Position numbers and translations under genes: made by a program | Shown: piece by piece, positions 43,995-52,532 of the stretch | How positions within the stretch are numbered: the stretch's first letter is position 1 | How the letters are laid out: the number at the start of each line of letters is the position of its first letter | Source: Oscillatoriales cyanobacterium | Lineage (GTDB): Bacteria > Cyanobacteriota > Cyanobacteriia > Cyanobacteriales > Laspinemataceae | Length of the DNA stretch: 64,000 bases | Direction: 5' to 3' | Assembly: GCA_011390955.1 (NCBI GenBank) | Contig: JAABRM010000022.1 | Coordinates: 39,290 to 103,289, forward strand | Notes under the pieces: model-generated | Database searches by the model: none | Told to the model about the DNA's origin: nothing | What the model saw: only the letters and a program-made list of their open reading frames with translations

Positions 43995-44672
43995 AACTTA
44001 ACCTCAAATATAATTTTTTCTGTAGATAAATCTAGGGATATTACTTTAAAATTATCACAATTTTATGTTTTTTTTCGTTAATTAGATACATTTTGTAATG
44101 CTTATCTAATGTTAAACTTATGTTTACAATTTCTTAACTTGTTGGTTTTATAATAGATGTTTTTTAACAGGTATTGTCAGTTAATTATGCTCTAATCTGG
44201 CGATTCCGCAAAGCTGACCCCTGCTGCGACTCGCCGGTTTTTTTTCACTTGCTTCTCCGTAAATACTCAGGAAAAATGATGTCAATATTTCCGAGATATT
44301 TCGGCGGCGGTAAATATAATTTAACTACTACTTGAATCTACTTAAGCATACTTAAATATACTTAAGCATACTTAGGCATACTTAAATATATTTACGGAAA
44401 ATTGCGTAAAATTACTGATTCGATCTTAATTTCAAAAATTAATACCAATTTTAAAAATTATTGCTACCATTTCTAGGTTAATTTGGGCGCTTTTCCGTAG
44501 CGCCCCTAATGTTGCGTCTTGATTAGAAATGGTATAAGGTGGTATTAGCTGAGAAAAAAAACGGGGTTGTTTGGCCAAACCCCGCTTTCGATCGCTTTTA
44601 TTATGATAAGAAAAGCAGCATTGATTCGCACCACGCGTCAGCTTGAACTCAGATTAAGCTGTGCGGTAATTT
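43995..44672. other. Gap with 12-bp repeats and a minus-strand terminator
   Basis: The first ~170 bp upstream of the histidine kinase are AT-rich (promoter region, no clear boxes). At 44339-44395 about six ACTTAAGCAT/ACTTAAATAT units occur. 44490-44515 has a GGGCGCTTTTCCGTAGCGCCC hairpin. No gene is credible here. Confidence 0.7.
44553..44584 (-). terminator. Terminator of the M61 peptidase gene
   Basis: On the minus strand, GCGGGGTTTGGCCAAACAACCCCG forms a stem-loop followed by eight T residues, 89 bp after the stop of the peptidase gene. Confidence 0.75.
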
Positions 44673-46475
44673 TCACACATCAGCGGCAAAAACTGTCTGC
44701 AAAGGAACACCTAACCAACCTTGAAAGTTATTAGATTGTTGCATAGTTGGGTTTTTGACTGGGACAAGTTTGTAGGAGTTCGGTCGAGGTTCACCCAGAA
44801 TGACTAAGACTGTCCGCAATTGGTCTTGATGGAACAAACTCAGGGAAATGCTATCGCTGGGTTGGTAGTCTTTGAGTCGTTCGGGGAGTTGTTCGGCATT
44901 GACGCGAATTCCCTCAATGGCAAGTAACTCATCTCCCGGATCGATTCCGGCTTTTTGGGCAGGAGATCCGGTTTCGACAAATTTAACTATGGTGCTGCCA
45001 TTTTCTGTTTTGGCGGTTAAACCCAAAAATGGGATAGCTTCAGCGTTGCCATTGGCTTGGATTTTCAGACCAAAGGGTTTAAGATATTGATTTAAGGGCA
45101 ATTCTTCGGTGCTATGGAGACAAAGTTGCCAGAAATCTTCTAAGTTGACATTGGCGACGGAAGAAATCACATTTTGCAGTTGTTCGGGGGTGTAACCAAC
45201 TTCGGGAATGCCAAACTTTTGCCACATAATTTGCATTACGTTGTCGAGCGATCGCAGATTATTGTGCCGTTCACGAATTAACAAATCCAGCAACAATGAC
45301 ACCATTTGTCCTTTTAAATAGTAGGAAATTTGGGAATTGTCGCTATTGGCATCGCGGCGATAAAGCTTAATCCAAGCATCCCAACTAGACTCACTTAATG
45401 GTTGTACCAGTCTTCCGGGAGTATTCAAAAAGCGGTTAATATCTTTGCTTAATGTTTCTAAGCAAGTTTTGGCATCATAAATTCCCGCTCTCCAGGGTAA
45501 TATTACATCGTAATAACTGGTAGTGCCTTCGCAAAACCAAAGGCAAGAGGTGTAATTTTCTTGGTCATAGTCAAATACTTCTAAGGCTTGGGGACGGATC
45601 CGCCGGACGTTCCACAGGTGAAAGAATTCATGGGCAAGAAGCTGCATAAATTGGTTATATTTGTCTTTCGCCCGAAAGCCAAAGCGTTGATAGATTAATG
45701 AGCAGCTATTTTTATGTTCTAATCCCCCATAGCCATCGCTGGTTAAGTGCAGCAGAAACAGATAGCTTTCATAAGGTAAACCCCCAAATAATTCCGCTTC
45801 AACTTTGATAATTTTTTCTATGTCCTCGATCGCGGTTCGGCCTTGAAAATTGCCTTTGCCCCAAATCGCTAACTCATGGGGTTTACCCAACACTTCAAAG
45901 TAGTGCGACTCATGGGTGCCAATTTCAAATGGGCTATCGACTAAAGTGTCAAAATCTGCGGCGATAAAAGTATGGCGTAATTCCGGTAAAGCAGGTAAAG
46001 CGGTGGAAATGCGCCCGGTTGATTCCGGGGGAATAATTGTTACTTGAATCGGCGATTTTTCAAATCCTACGACATACAGAAAAGTCGCGGCTCCGTTAAA
46101 ATAGGCATGGGTTTGATCCAGGTGATTGGTGCGAACCGTGAGTTCATTGGCAAAGATGCGATAATGCACGGTGATATCAGTAATGCCCGTAGTGTCAATT
46201 TGCCAGTGATTTTTGCTTTTTTTAGACCAAGGAAGCGATCGCTCCTCAATATCCAGTACGGTAAAATCTTGGAGATTCTTGGCATATTCGCGCACCAAAT
46301 AAGACCCTGGTGTCCACACCGGCATTTTTAAATCCATCACCGATGCTTGCCAATCTTTGACGCGCAACCTCACCTCATAAAGATGGGATTCTGGCTGAGA
46401 CATTGCCACCTGGTAAGAAATCATCGGGGTGATTTTTGCAGGGCTATTGGAGATATTTTGATTTACTGCTTTCAT
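44673..46475 (-). CDS. M61-family metallopeptidase with PDZ domain
   Basis: 600 aa. An N-terminal beta-domain (MPVWTPGSYLVREYAKNLQDF) is followed by the thermolysin-like catalytic part: GGLEHKNS near 250, zinc motif HEFFH (H282, H286) and the third ligand Glu in CLWFCEGTTSYY (E316). A PDZ domain lies at about 470-560 (FLGLTAKTENGSTIVKFVETGSPAQKAGIDPGDELLAIEGIRV). This is the layout of glycyl aminopeptidases of family M61. All catalytic residues are present. No signal peptide is visible, so it is probably cytoplasmic. A single-gene unit with its own terminator. Confidence 0.92.
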   Translation of the reverse strand: MKAVNQNISNSPAKITPMISYQVAMSQPESHLYEVRLRVKDWQASVMDLKMPVWTPGSYLVREYAKNLQDFTVLDIEERSLPWSKKSKNHWQIDTTGITDITVHYRIFANELTVRTNHLDQTHAYFNGAATFLYVVGFEKSPIQVTIIPPESTGRISTALPALPELRHTFIAADFDTLVDSPFEIGTHESHYFEVLGKPHELAIWGKGNFQGRTAIEDIEKIIKVEAELFGGLPYESYLFLLHLTSDGYGGLEHKNSCSLIYQRFGFRAKDKYNQFMQLLAHEFFHLWNVRRIRPQALEVFDYDQENYTSCLWFCEGTTSYYDVILPWRAGIYDAKTCLETLSKDINRFLNTPGRLVQPLSESSWDAWIKLYRRDANSDNSQISYYLKGQMVSLLLDLLIRERHNNLRSLDNVMQIMWQKFGIPEVGYTPEQLQNVISSVANVNLEDFWQLCLHSTEELPLNQYLKPFGLKIQANGNAEAIPFLGLTAKTENGSTIVKFVETGSPAQKAGIDPGDELLAIEGIRVNAEQLPERLKDYQPSDSISLSLFHQDQLRTVLVILGEPRPNSYKLVPVKNPTMQQSNNFQGWLGVPLQTVFAADV

Positions 46476-46659
46476 TTGAATCGGTAAAACGAGGGCAACG
46501 CTAAATAACGCTCAATAAATAACGCTCAATTCCGAAGTCCGATCGGAGATTCACCTGTTCAGGAAACCCGGTTATGGGTAAGCCGTCAGGCTCAAATTCA
46601 GTCCCAAAGGTAAGGTGAAGAAACCGGGTTTTTGTGTCAGTGTTGTTCAGCTATACTGA

Positions 46660-47343
46660 TTAAACGTGACCAGCTAACTGGGTTAACTGTTTCAGATTGA
46701 CTAAATACATGGCCTTTTGTGACTCGTCAATGTTGATCCAGCCTTTGGCAAGTAATTTTTGCATGATTTTGTTGGTTTCTTCTAGACCAATATCAGTGAC
46801 ATCTGCCAAATCTGAGAAAGGAATATTGTAAATTTCCGTTCCTTTCTCCGTGGCTTGACCATAGTTTTCGGCCAAATTGACTAAGGTATTGGCCAATTTA
46901 ACGGCTGGGGGTCGGTTGCGAATTTGAAACCGCAAATTTGTTTGCCGGAGTCGCTTGACCATTAGCTGCAACATTCGGTGATGAAGTTGAGCATCTTTAA
47001 ACAAAATTTGAATAAATCTCTGGGCAGAAACGCTGAGTAATTCCACCGGAGATAAAGCAATTACATCAGTAGAGCGAGGCGATTCATCTAAAATTGCCAT
47101 TTCGCCAAAGAAATCACCCCGACCTAAAATGGCCAATGTAACCACGTTATCTCCAGCCAGTCGTCTGACTTTGACCCAGCCCGATGCCACAAAGTACACG
47201 GCATTGCCCCAGGAATCTTCCATTAAGACTGCTCGGTTGGCGGGGTATTCGTGTTCATCAGTGACAGACGATAGCCATTCCAAAGTTTCTGGATTGGCAG
47301 AATTAAATAGGGGAAATAGCTCACTAAAAGCTTCGGTGTCCAT
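46660..47343 (-). CDS. Crp/Fnr-family transcription regulator
   Basis: 227 aa. The cyclic-nucleotide-binding fold covers about 15-130, with phosphate cassette FFGEMAILDESPRSTDV; the Arg-Ser pair resembles the cAMP-contacting RS of CRP, so ligand binding is possible. The dimerisation helix is around 130-160. The C-terminal winged helix contains NIPFSDLADVTDIGLEETNKIMQKLLAKGWINID, with a recognition helix that differs from the E. coli CRP motif. It lacks the Cys set of FNR. Target genes unknown. The AGAAACCGGGTTT-type element pair at 46562-46630 lies downstream. Confidence 0.87.
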   Translation of the reverse strand: MDTEAFSELFPLFNSANPETLEWLSSVTDEHEYPANRAVLMEDSWGNAVYFVASGWVKVRRLAGDNVVTLAILGRGDFFGEMAILDESPRSTDVIALSPVELLSVSAQRFIQILFKDAQLHHRMLQLMVKRLRQTNLRFQIRNRPPAVKLANTLVNLAENYGQATEKGTEIYNIPFSDLADVTDIGLEETNKIMQKLLAKGWINIDESQKAMYLVNLKQLTQLAGHV

Positions 47344-47909
47344 GAAAGCTCTTCTAAAATAGGGTCGCCAGGATTTGGGGTGGGCGACATTTTAATCTGT
47401 CGCATTCCACACACCGCAGATAACTTTCCATAATGGATGTTTTACAGTCAATAATCAATAAGCTGACGCTAAGGATGGGTTAATTGCGATAAATCTAGGG
47501 CTGCTAGATTTTTTCAGAACTAACGTGCGATCGCTCTTATAGCGGTTTTTATTGGATGAAGTACAGAGTTTTTTTTGGATTCCAGCGGGCGCGGGAATGA
47601 CAGGTTTTTTTGTACTTCATAACTCCGCAAAGTGCTATAACGGACTTTCAAATTCTTGGCGTTTGCTCAGAATTATCAAATAAATCCCTTGAATGCGTCA
47701 GTCCGATGGTTAGTTTCGTCGGGTTTTTTCCATCAAGTTGGGGTTATCTGTTGATTGCTGTATATCCCGATCGCGGGTTTCCTAGGGATTCCCGGTTCTG
47801 GTAGCAGCATTCTTGAGTGTCATTCTACCTTGTAAATGCGGTTGTCAAGTGAATTTCCTGTCATCAATGAATCCACCGAATGATTAAGGTTGCACGGGAA
47901 GATACTCTT
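47344..47909. other. Intergenic region with dispersed palindrome
   Basis: No credible gene. It contains a GTACAGAG...GTACTTCAT direct/inverted set around the palindrome GGATTCCAGCGGGCGCGGGAATGACA-type at 47577-47601, flanked by T-runs, and a HIP1 site near 47527. Confidence 0.65.
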
Positions 47910-48437
47910 TTAACTGAACCAGATTAACCCAGCTAAAATTAGCACGCTGGCGCCGAGGGCAACCCAAATAAATTGATTATCTTTGGTGTTCACTTGGGAG
48001 AGATCCACGGGTTCTGGTTCCGCTTGCGGGCGCTTCGGTGCTGGGCGCTTGGGTTTCGGCGCCACGCTGACTTGACGAAATTGGGCGTCACTTTCATCGA
48101 GTTTAGTCAGATCGGGAATTTCTACCCGCCATTCTGGGTGCATCCGCAGTTGGGGTGCTTCTAAAATTGCCAATAACCGACGGGCTTGTTTGCGGGTTTC
48201 TATGTGCGGATGGCGCGTCAGTGTTTGACAAAGCGCGATCGCTCTTGTCCCTTCTCCTGATGCTTCATAAGCCGTCACCAACCATATTTGGACTTCGCCG
48301 CCAAACCGAGTGGTTTTTTCTCCTAACCCCGTGGCCGCTTCCAGGTGTTTGATGGCTTGCCGGTACTGACCGCGCTCAAAAGCATAACGACCTGCCTGAT
48401 ACTCGTTTTGGATCCGCTCTAATTTTTCTGCATTCAT
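47910..48437 (-). CDS. TPR-like protein with C-terminal membrane anchor
   Basis: 175 aa. Residues 5-95 contain two TPR-type helix pairs (EYQAGRYAFERGQYRQAIKHLEAATGL and VQIWLVTAYEASGEGTRAIALCQTLTRH). A Pro/Lys-rich linker (VSVAPKPKRPAPKRPQAEPEP) leads to a single membrane segment at the very end (FIWVALGASVLILAGLIWF). The topology is tail-anchored with cytoplasmic TPRs, suggesting a scaffold role. Function unknown. Divergent from flv3. Confidence 0.75.
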   Translation of the reverse strand: MNAEKLERIQNEYQAGRYAFERGQYRQAIKHLEAATGLGEKTTRFGGEVQIWLVTAYEASGEGTRAIALCQTLTRHPHIETRKQARRLLAILEAPQLRMHPEWRVEIPDLTKLDESDAQFRQVSVAPKPKRPAPKRPQAEPEPVDLSQVNTKDNQFIWVALGASVLILAGLIWFS

Positions 48438-48619
48438 GGCTTGGTGCTGGTCAATCTGGGAAATCTGTGGGCATGACTGGCTGGTGAAGATTTACAATAA
48501 AGCTGTCACCGAGTCAAAAATCAACTTGACTCCTTATTTTATCGATCTTTTAATGACTCTATGTGACTTAAGTTTAAATAAACTTATTGATTTTATAAAA
48601 TATTTTATTATAACTTATA

Positions 48620-48636
48620 TGTTACGATATGTAACA
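48620..48636. promoter_or_regulatory. Inverted repeat upstream of flv3 (TGTTAC-N5-GTAACA)
   Basis: A symmetric site in the AT-rich region 45 bp before the flv3 start. Size and symmetry suit a dimeric regulator operator; the regulator is not known. A GAGGAGG Shine-Dalgarno (48668-48674) follows close to the ATG. Confidence 0.45.
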
Positions 48637-48680
48637 ATAGATGTAGCAGGTAAAATCAATCACTCTTGAGGAGGTCATAG

Positions 48681-50429
48681 ATGGTAATGCTTGTCGAGAA
48701 AGCCCAACCCAGGCTGACGATCGCGACTGAAGTTATTGCGGAGGATACTCAGGCCATTCGCTGTCTGGACTGGGATCGCGATCGCTTTGATATTGAGTTT
48801 GGCCTACAAAATGGCACCACCTACAACTCTTTTTTGATTCGCGGGGAAAAAATTGCCCTGGTGGATACGTCTCATGCCAAGTTTCGCGAGCAGTATTTCG
48901 CCATTCTGACAGGTTTAATTGACCCCAAGGAAATCGATTATTTAATTGTCAGTCACACGGAACCGGACCACAGTGGTTTGGTGAAGGATTTGCTGGAACT
49001 CGCCCCACAGATTACGGTGGTGGCTTCCAAGGTGGCGATTCAATTTCTGGAAGGCTTTACCCACAGTGCTTTTGAACGGATCCAAGTGAAAAGCGGCGAC
49101 ACTTTGGATTTAGGCAAGGGTCATGTGATTTCTTTTGTTTCCGCTCCTAACCTGCATTGGCCCGATACAATTTTGAGCTACGATTGCCAAACCCAAGCCC
49201 TGTTCACTTGCGATGTGTTTGGGATGCACTATTGTTCGGATCATACTTACGACGAAAACCTCAAGGCCATTGAAGCGGATTACCATTTTTATTATGAATG
49301 CTTGATGGGGCCGAATGCTCGCTCCGTGCTCAGTGCCATCAAACGCATGGAGACTTTGGGGGAAATTACCACGATCTGTACGGGTCACGGCCCGCTGTTG
49401 CGTCACAATTTAAAGGAATTGGTGCGCCGTTACCAAGTTTGGAGTGAAAACCAAACTCAGGGCGAAACTGCGGTGGCGGTGTTTTATTTCTCCGATTATG
49501 GCTATAGCGATCGCCTCTCCCAAGCGATCGCCCACGGGGTGACTAAAACCGGGGTGGCGGTGGAAATGCTGGATTTACGCACCGCAGATGTCCACGAAGT
49601 CCGGGTTTTGGCCAGTGAAGCCGCCGGAATTGTTCTCGGTTCGCCGCCAATTTCCGGCCCGGGTGCAGATGTTGCGGAAGCGGCGATCGGCACTATCAAA
49701 GCGTCGGTGCATAAAAAGCAAGTCTTTGGTTTGTTTGAGTCTGGGGGCGGTAATGACCTGTCAATTTATCCTCTGCAAAACGCTTTTAAGGAGTTGGGAT
49801 TAAAACAAATTTTCCCCAGTATTCAGATCAAAGGATCTTCCTCTGATGTGGAGACGCGATATATTGCTTCCCTGCTGCAACAATGCGATGAAGCGGGAAC
49901 GGATATGGGGCAACAGGTGGGTTTGAAGAAAGCCATCAAACAAATGAAGTCCTTGGATAGCGAGTTAGACAAGGCATTAGGACGGATCAGCGGCGGACTC
50001 TATATTATTACCGCCAAAAAAGACGATCTCAGTAGTGCGATGTTAGCTTCCTGGGTGTCTCAAGCCAGTTTTGAACCCTTCGGCGTGACGATCGCTGTTG
50101 CCAAAGACCGCGCGATCGAAACCCTGATGCAAGTGGGCGATACCTTTGTCCTCAATGTCCTGGCTGAAGATAACTATCAAGGTTTGATGAAGCACTTTTT
50201 AAAGCGGTTTGCCCCTGGTGCCGATCGCTTTGCCGGAGTGAAAACCCAACCGGCGAAAAATGGTTCTCCCATTCTTAGTGAGGCAGTGGCTTATCTGGAA
50301 TGCCAAGTGGCCACGCGGATGGATTTAAGCGATCACTGGATTGTCTACGCCACCGTTGAAGATGGCCGGGTCAGCAACCCCGATGCTTCTCCCGCCGTTC
50401 ACCACCGTAAAGTGGGCAATCATTACTAG
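48681..50429 (+). CDS. flv3: Flavodiiron protein Flv3
   Basis: 582 aa, three domains: metallo-beta-lactamase-like di-iron core (to about 270), flavodoxin (VAVFYFSDYGYSDRLSQAIAHGV, about 275-420) and a C-terminal flavin-reductase domain (GRISGGLYIITAKKDDLSSAMLASWVSQASFEP). The di-iron motif HTEPDH (H-x-E-x-D-H) is intact, as in Flv3. The N-terminal LDWDRDRFDIEFGLQNGTTYNS and PNLHWPDTILSYD also agree with Flv3. With Flv1 it reduces O2 to water after photosystem I, protecting cells in changing light. A strong Shine-Dalgarno, GAGGAGG, fixes the start. The partner gene lies 232 bp downstream. Flv2/Flv4 are less likely because their operon carries a membrane protein gene between them. Confidence 0.92.
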   Translation: MVMLVEKAQPRLTIATEVIAEDTQAIRCLDWDRDRFDIEFGLQNGTTYNSFLIRGEKIALVDTSHAKFREQYFAILTGLIDPKEIDYLIVSHTEPDHSGLVKDLLELAPQITVVASKVAIQFLEGFTHSAFERIQVKSGDTLDLGKGHVISFVSAPNLHWPDTILSYDCQTQALFTCDVFGMHYCSDHTYDENLKAIEADYHFYYECLMGPNARSVLSAIKRMETLGEITTICTGHGPLLRHNLKELVRRYQVWSENQTQGETAVAVFYFSDYGYSDRLSQAIAHGVTKTGVAVEMLDLRTADVHEVRVLASEAAGIVLGSPPISGPGADVAEAAIGTIKASVHKKQVFGLFESGGGNDLSIYPLQNAFKELGLKQIFPSIQIKGSSSDVETRYIASLLQQCDEAGTDMGQQVGLKKAIKQMKSLDSELDKALGRISGGLYIITAKKDDLSSAMLASWVSQASFEPFGVTIAVAKDRAIETLMQVGDTFVLNVLAEDNYQGLMKHFLKRFAPGADRFAGVKTQPAKNGSPILSEAVAYLECQVATRMDLSDHWIVYATVEDGRVSNPDASPAVHHRKVGNHY

Positions 50430-50436
50430 GGAAATG

Positions 50437-50655
50437 AGGTGAAAAACAATTGATAATTAACAATTGATAATTGATAATTAACAATTGATAATTGATAATT
50501 GACAATTAAATGAAATTAACAATTGATAATTGATAATTGATAATTGACAATTAAATGAAATTATCAATTATCAATTATCAATTACACCCCAACCAACAAA
50601 CAACAAACAACAAACAACAACCAACAACCAACAACCAACAAATAACAATTCTGAT
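50437..50655. repeat. Composite heptamer element between flv3 and flv1
   Basis: TTGATAA/AATTAAC heptamers, then the complement, junction TTACACCCCAACCAAC, then AACAAAC and AACCAAC heptamers. It ends just before the flv1 start, which has no Shine-Dalgarno. Confidence 0.9.
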
Positions 50656-50661
50656 TAATTT

Positions 50662-52389
50662 ATGACAGAAAATACTAAGCCCAAAGACTTACAAATTGCC
50701 GTTATAGAACGAGAAACAAAAATTTTGCGATCGCGCACTTGGGATCGCTTAAAATTTGAAGTGGAATATAGCTTGGCTAAAGGCACCACCGCTAATAGTT
50801 ATCTGATTCAATCTGACCAAACGGCGATTATTGACCCGCCTGGGGAATCTTTTACGGAAAATTATCTGGAATCTTTACAGTTACGGTTAGATTGGAATTC
50901 GTTGAATTATGTGATTATTCAGCATTTTAATACTAACCGGGCAGCAACTTTAAAAGCTTTACTAGCCCTGGCACCGCAAATTACCTTTGTCTGTTCTAAT
51001 CCAGCAGCGTTGAAACTGAAAGAATATTTTGCGGAAACTGAGTTAAAGATTCAAATCGTTCGTGGGGAAGATGCCCTCGATTTAGGTCAAGGTCATCAAC
51101 TCCAATTTATTGGCACTCCAACCCCTAAGTGGCCCGATAGTTTAATCACTTACGATCCGCTGACCCAAATCTTATTTACGGATAAGTTTTTTGGGGCGCA
51201 TATTTGTGGGGATCAAATTGCCGATGAAGGCTGGACAATTTATGACGAAGATCGGCGATTTTATTTTGATTCTCTGCACGCTCCCCAGGTCAAACAAGTG
51301 GTGGCAGCTTTGGATAAAATCGCTGATTTACGGGCGATGAAAATGTATGCCCCCGGTCACGGGCCTTTAGTCCGCTACGGGATGACGGAGTTAACCAGAA
51401 ATTATCGCGAATGGTGTAGCCAACAAAAGGCCCAAAGTTTAAAAGTTGCCCTACTTTATGCTTCTGCTTATGGCAATACGGCTACTGTTGCCGGGGCGAT
51501 TTCTAAAGGTTTAACTCGTGCGGGCGTTGATGTGAATTTGATTAACTGTGAAGTAGCTGAATCTTCAGAAATTCAAGGGGCGATCGAACAATGTGATGGG
51601 TTTATTATTGGTTCGCCCACTTTAGGCGGTCATGCCCCCACTCAAATTCAAAGTGCGTTAGGAATTGTGCTGAATACTGCCGCGAAAAATAAGTTAGCCG
51701 GAGTGTTTGGTTCGTTTGGTTGGAGTGGTGAGGCGATCGATTTATTGGAAAGTAAATTAAAGGACGCTGGCTATCAGTTTGGTTTTGAACCAATTCGCGT
51801 CAAATTTACTCCCACTGATGTGACTTTACAAACTTGCGAAGAAGCAGCGATTGATTTTGCCCAAACTCTGAAGCGATCGCAGAAACTTCGCACTGCTAAA
51901 CCTTCGGCGACGGCTGGAGGAAGCGATCGCACTGCCCAAGCCGTAGGCCGGATCGTCGGTTCCCTGTGCGTTGTTTCCGTCAAACGGGGAGATGTCGCCA
52001 GTGGAATGTTAGCTTCTTGGGTTTCCCAAGCCACCTTTAGTCCTCCGGGTCTGACCATTGCGGTGGCCAAAGACCGGGCAATGGAATCCCTGACCCACAA
52101 TGGGGATAAATTTGTGTTAAATATCTTGGCGGAAGGGAAGCAATTACGCAAACATTTTATGAAACGGTTTGCCCCTGGGGAAGACCGTTTTAGCGGCTTA
52201 AATACCACTGAAGCGGCAAATGGTTGTCCCATTCTTATGGATTCTTTGGCTTATTTAGAATGTGTGGTCAAAGACCGCATCGAATGTGGCGACCATTGGG
52301 TACTTTATGCGGTGGCGGAAAATGGTAAATTACTTAATGATAATGGTGTGACTGCGGTGCATTATCGGACTACAGGCAGTCATTATTAA
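50662..52389 (+). CDS. flv1: Flavodiiron protein Flv1
   Basis: 575 aa with the same three domains as Flv3 (flavodoxin: VALLYASAYGNTATVAGAISKGL; flavin reductase: GRIVGSLCVVSVKRGDVASGMLASWVSQATFSP). The iron-ligand loop reads QHFNTNRAA where Flv3 has SHTEPDHSG, so the canonical His/Glu/Asp ligands are lost. Such loss is known for Flv1 and Flv4, the non-canonical partners. Pairing with the adjacent Flv3 gene supports Flv1. It forms a heterodimer or tetramer with Flv3 in NAD(P)H- or ferredoxin-dependent O2 reduction. Confidence 0.9.
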   Translation: MTENTKPKDLQIAVIERETKILRSRTWDRLKFEVEYSLAKGTTANSYLIQSDQTAIIDPPGESFTENYLESLQLRLDWNSLNYVIIQHFNTNRAATLKALLALAPQITFVCSNPAALKLKEYFAETELKIQIVRGEDALDLGQGHQLQFIGTPTPKWPDSLITYDPLTQILFTDKFFGAHICGDQIADEGWTIYDEDRRFYFDSLHAPQVKQVVAALDKIADLRAMKMYAPGHGPLVRYGMTELTRNYREWCSQQKAQSLKVALLYASAYGNTATVAGAISKGLTRAGVDVNLINCEVAESSEIQGAIEQCDGFIIGSPTLGGHAPTQIQSALGIVLNTAAKNKLAGVFGSFGWSGEAIDLLESKLKDAGYQFGFEPIRVKFTPTDVTLQTCEEAAIDFAQTLKRSQKLRTAKPSATAGGSDRTAQAVGRIVGSLCVVSVKRGDVASGMLASWVSQATFSPPGLTIAVAKDRAMESLTHNGDKFVLNILAEGKQLRKHFMKRFAPGEDRFSGLNTTEAANGCPILMDSLAYLECVVKDRIECGDHWVLYAVAENGKLLNDNGVTAVHYRTTGSHY

Positions 52390-52396
52390 ATTAAGG

Positions 52397-52513
52397 GTAT
52401 GGTGGGCAAAATGTTGTCTACCCTACTACTACTAAATTCAGCGTATGGTGGGCAAAATGTTGCCTACCCTACTACTCTCAAGGGTAGGGTGGGCAAAATG
52501 TTGTCCACCCTAC
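52397..52513. repeat. Three tandem hairpins of the GGTGGGCAAA family
   Basis: Copies at 52397-52426, 52442-52472 and 52484-52513, each GTA(T/G)GGTGGGCAAAATGTT followed by a CCACCCTAC or CTACCCTAC end. They fill the gap between flv1 and the pseudokinase gene. Confidence 0.87.
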
Positions 52514-52532
52514 TACTATTCAGGATTGCAAT

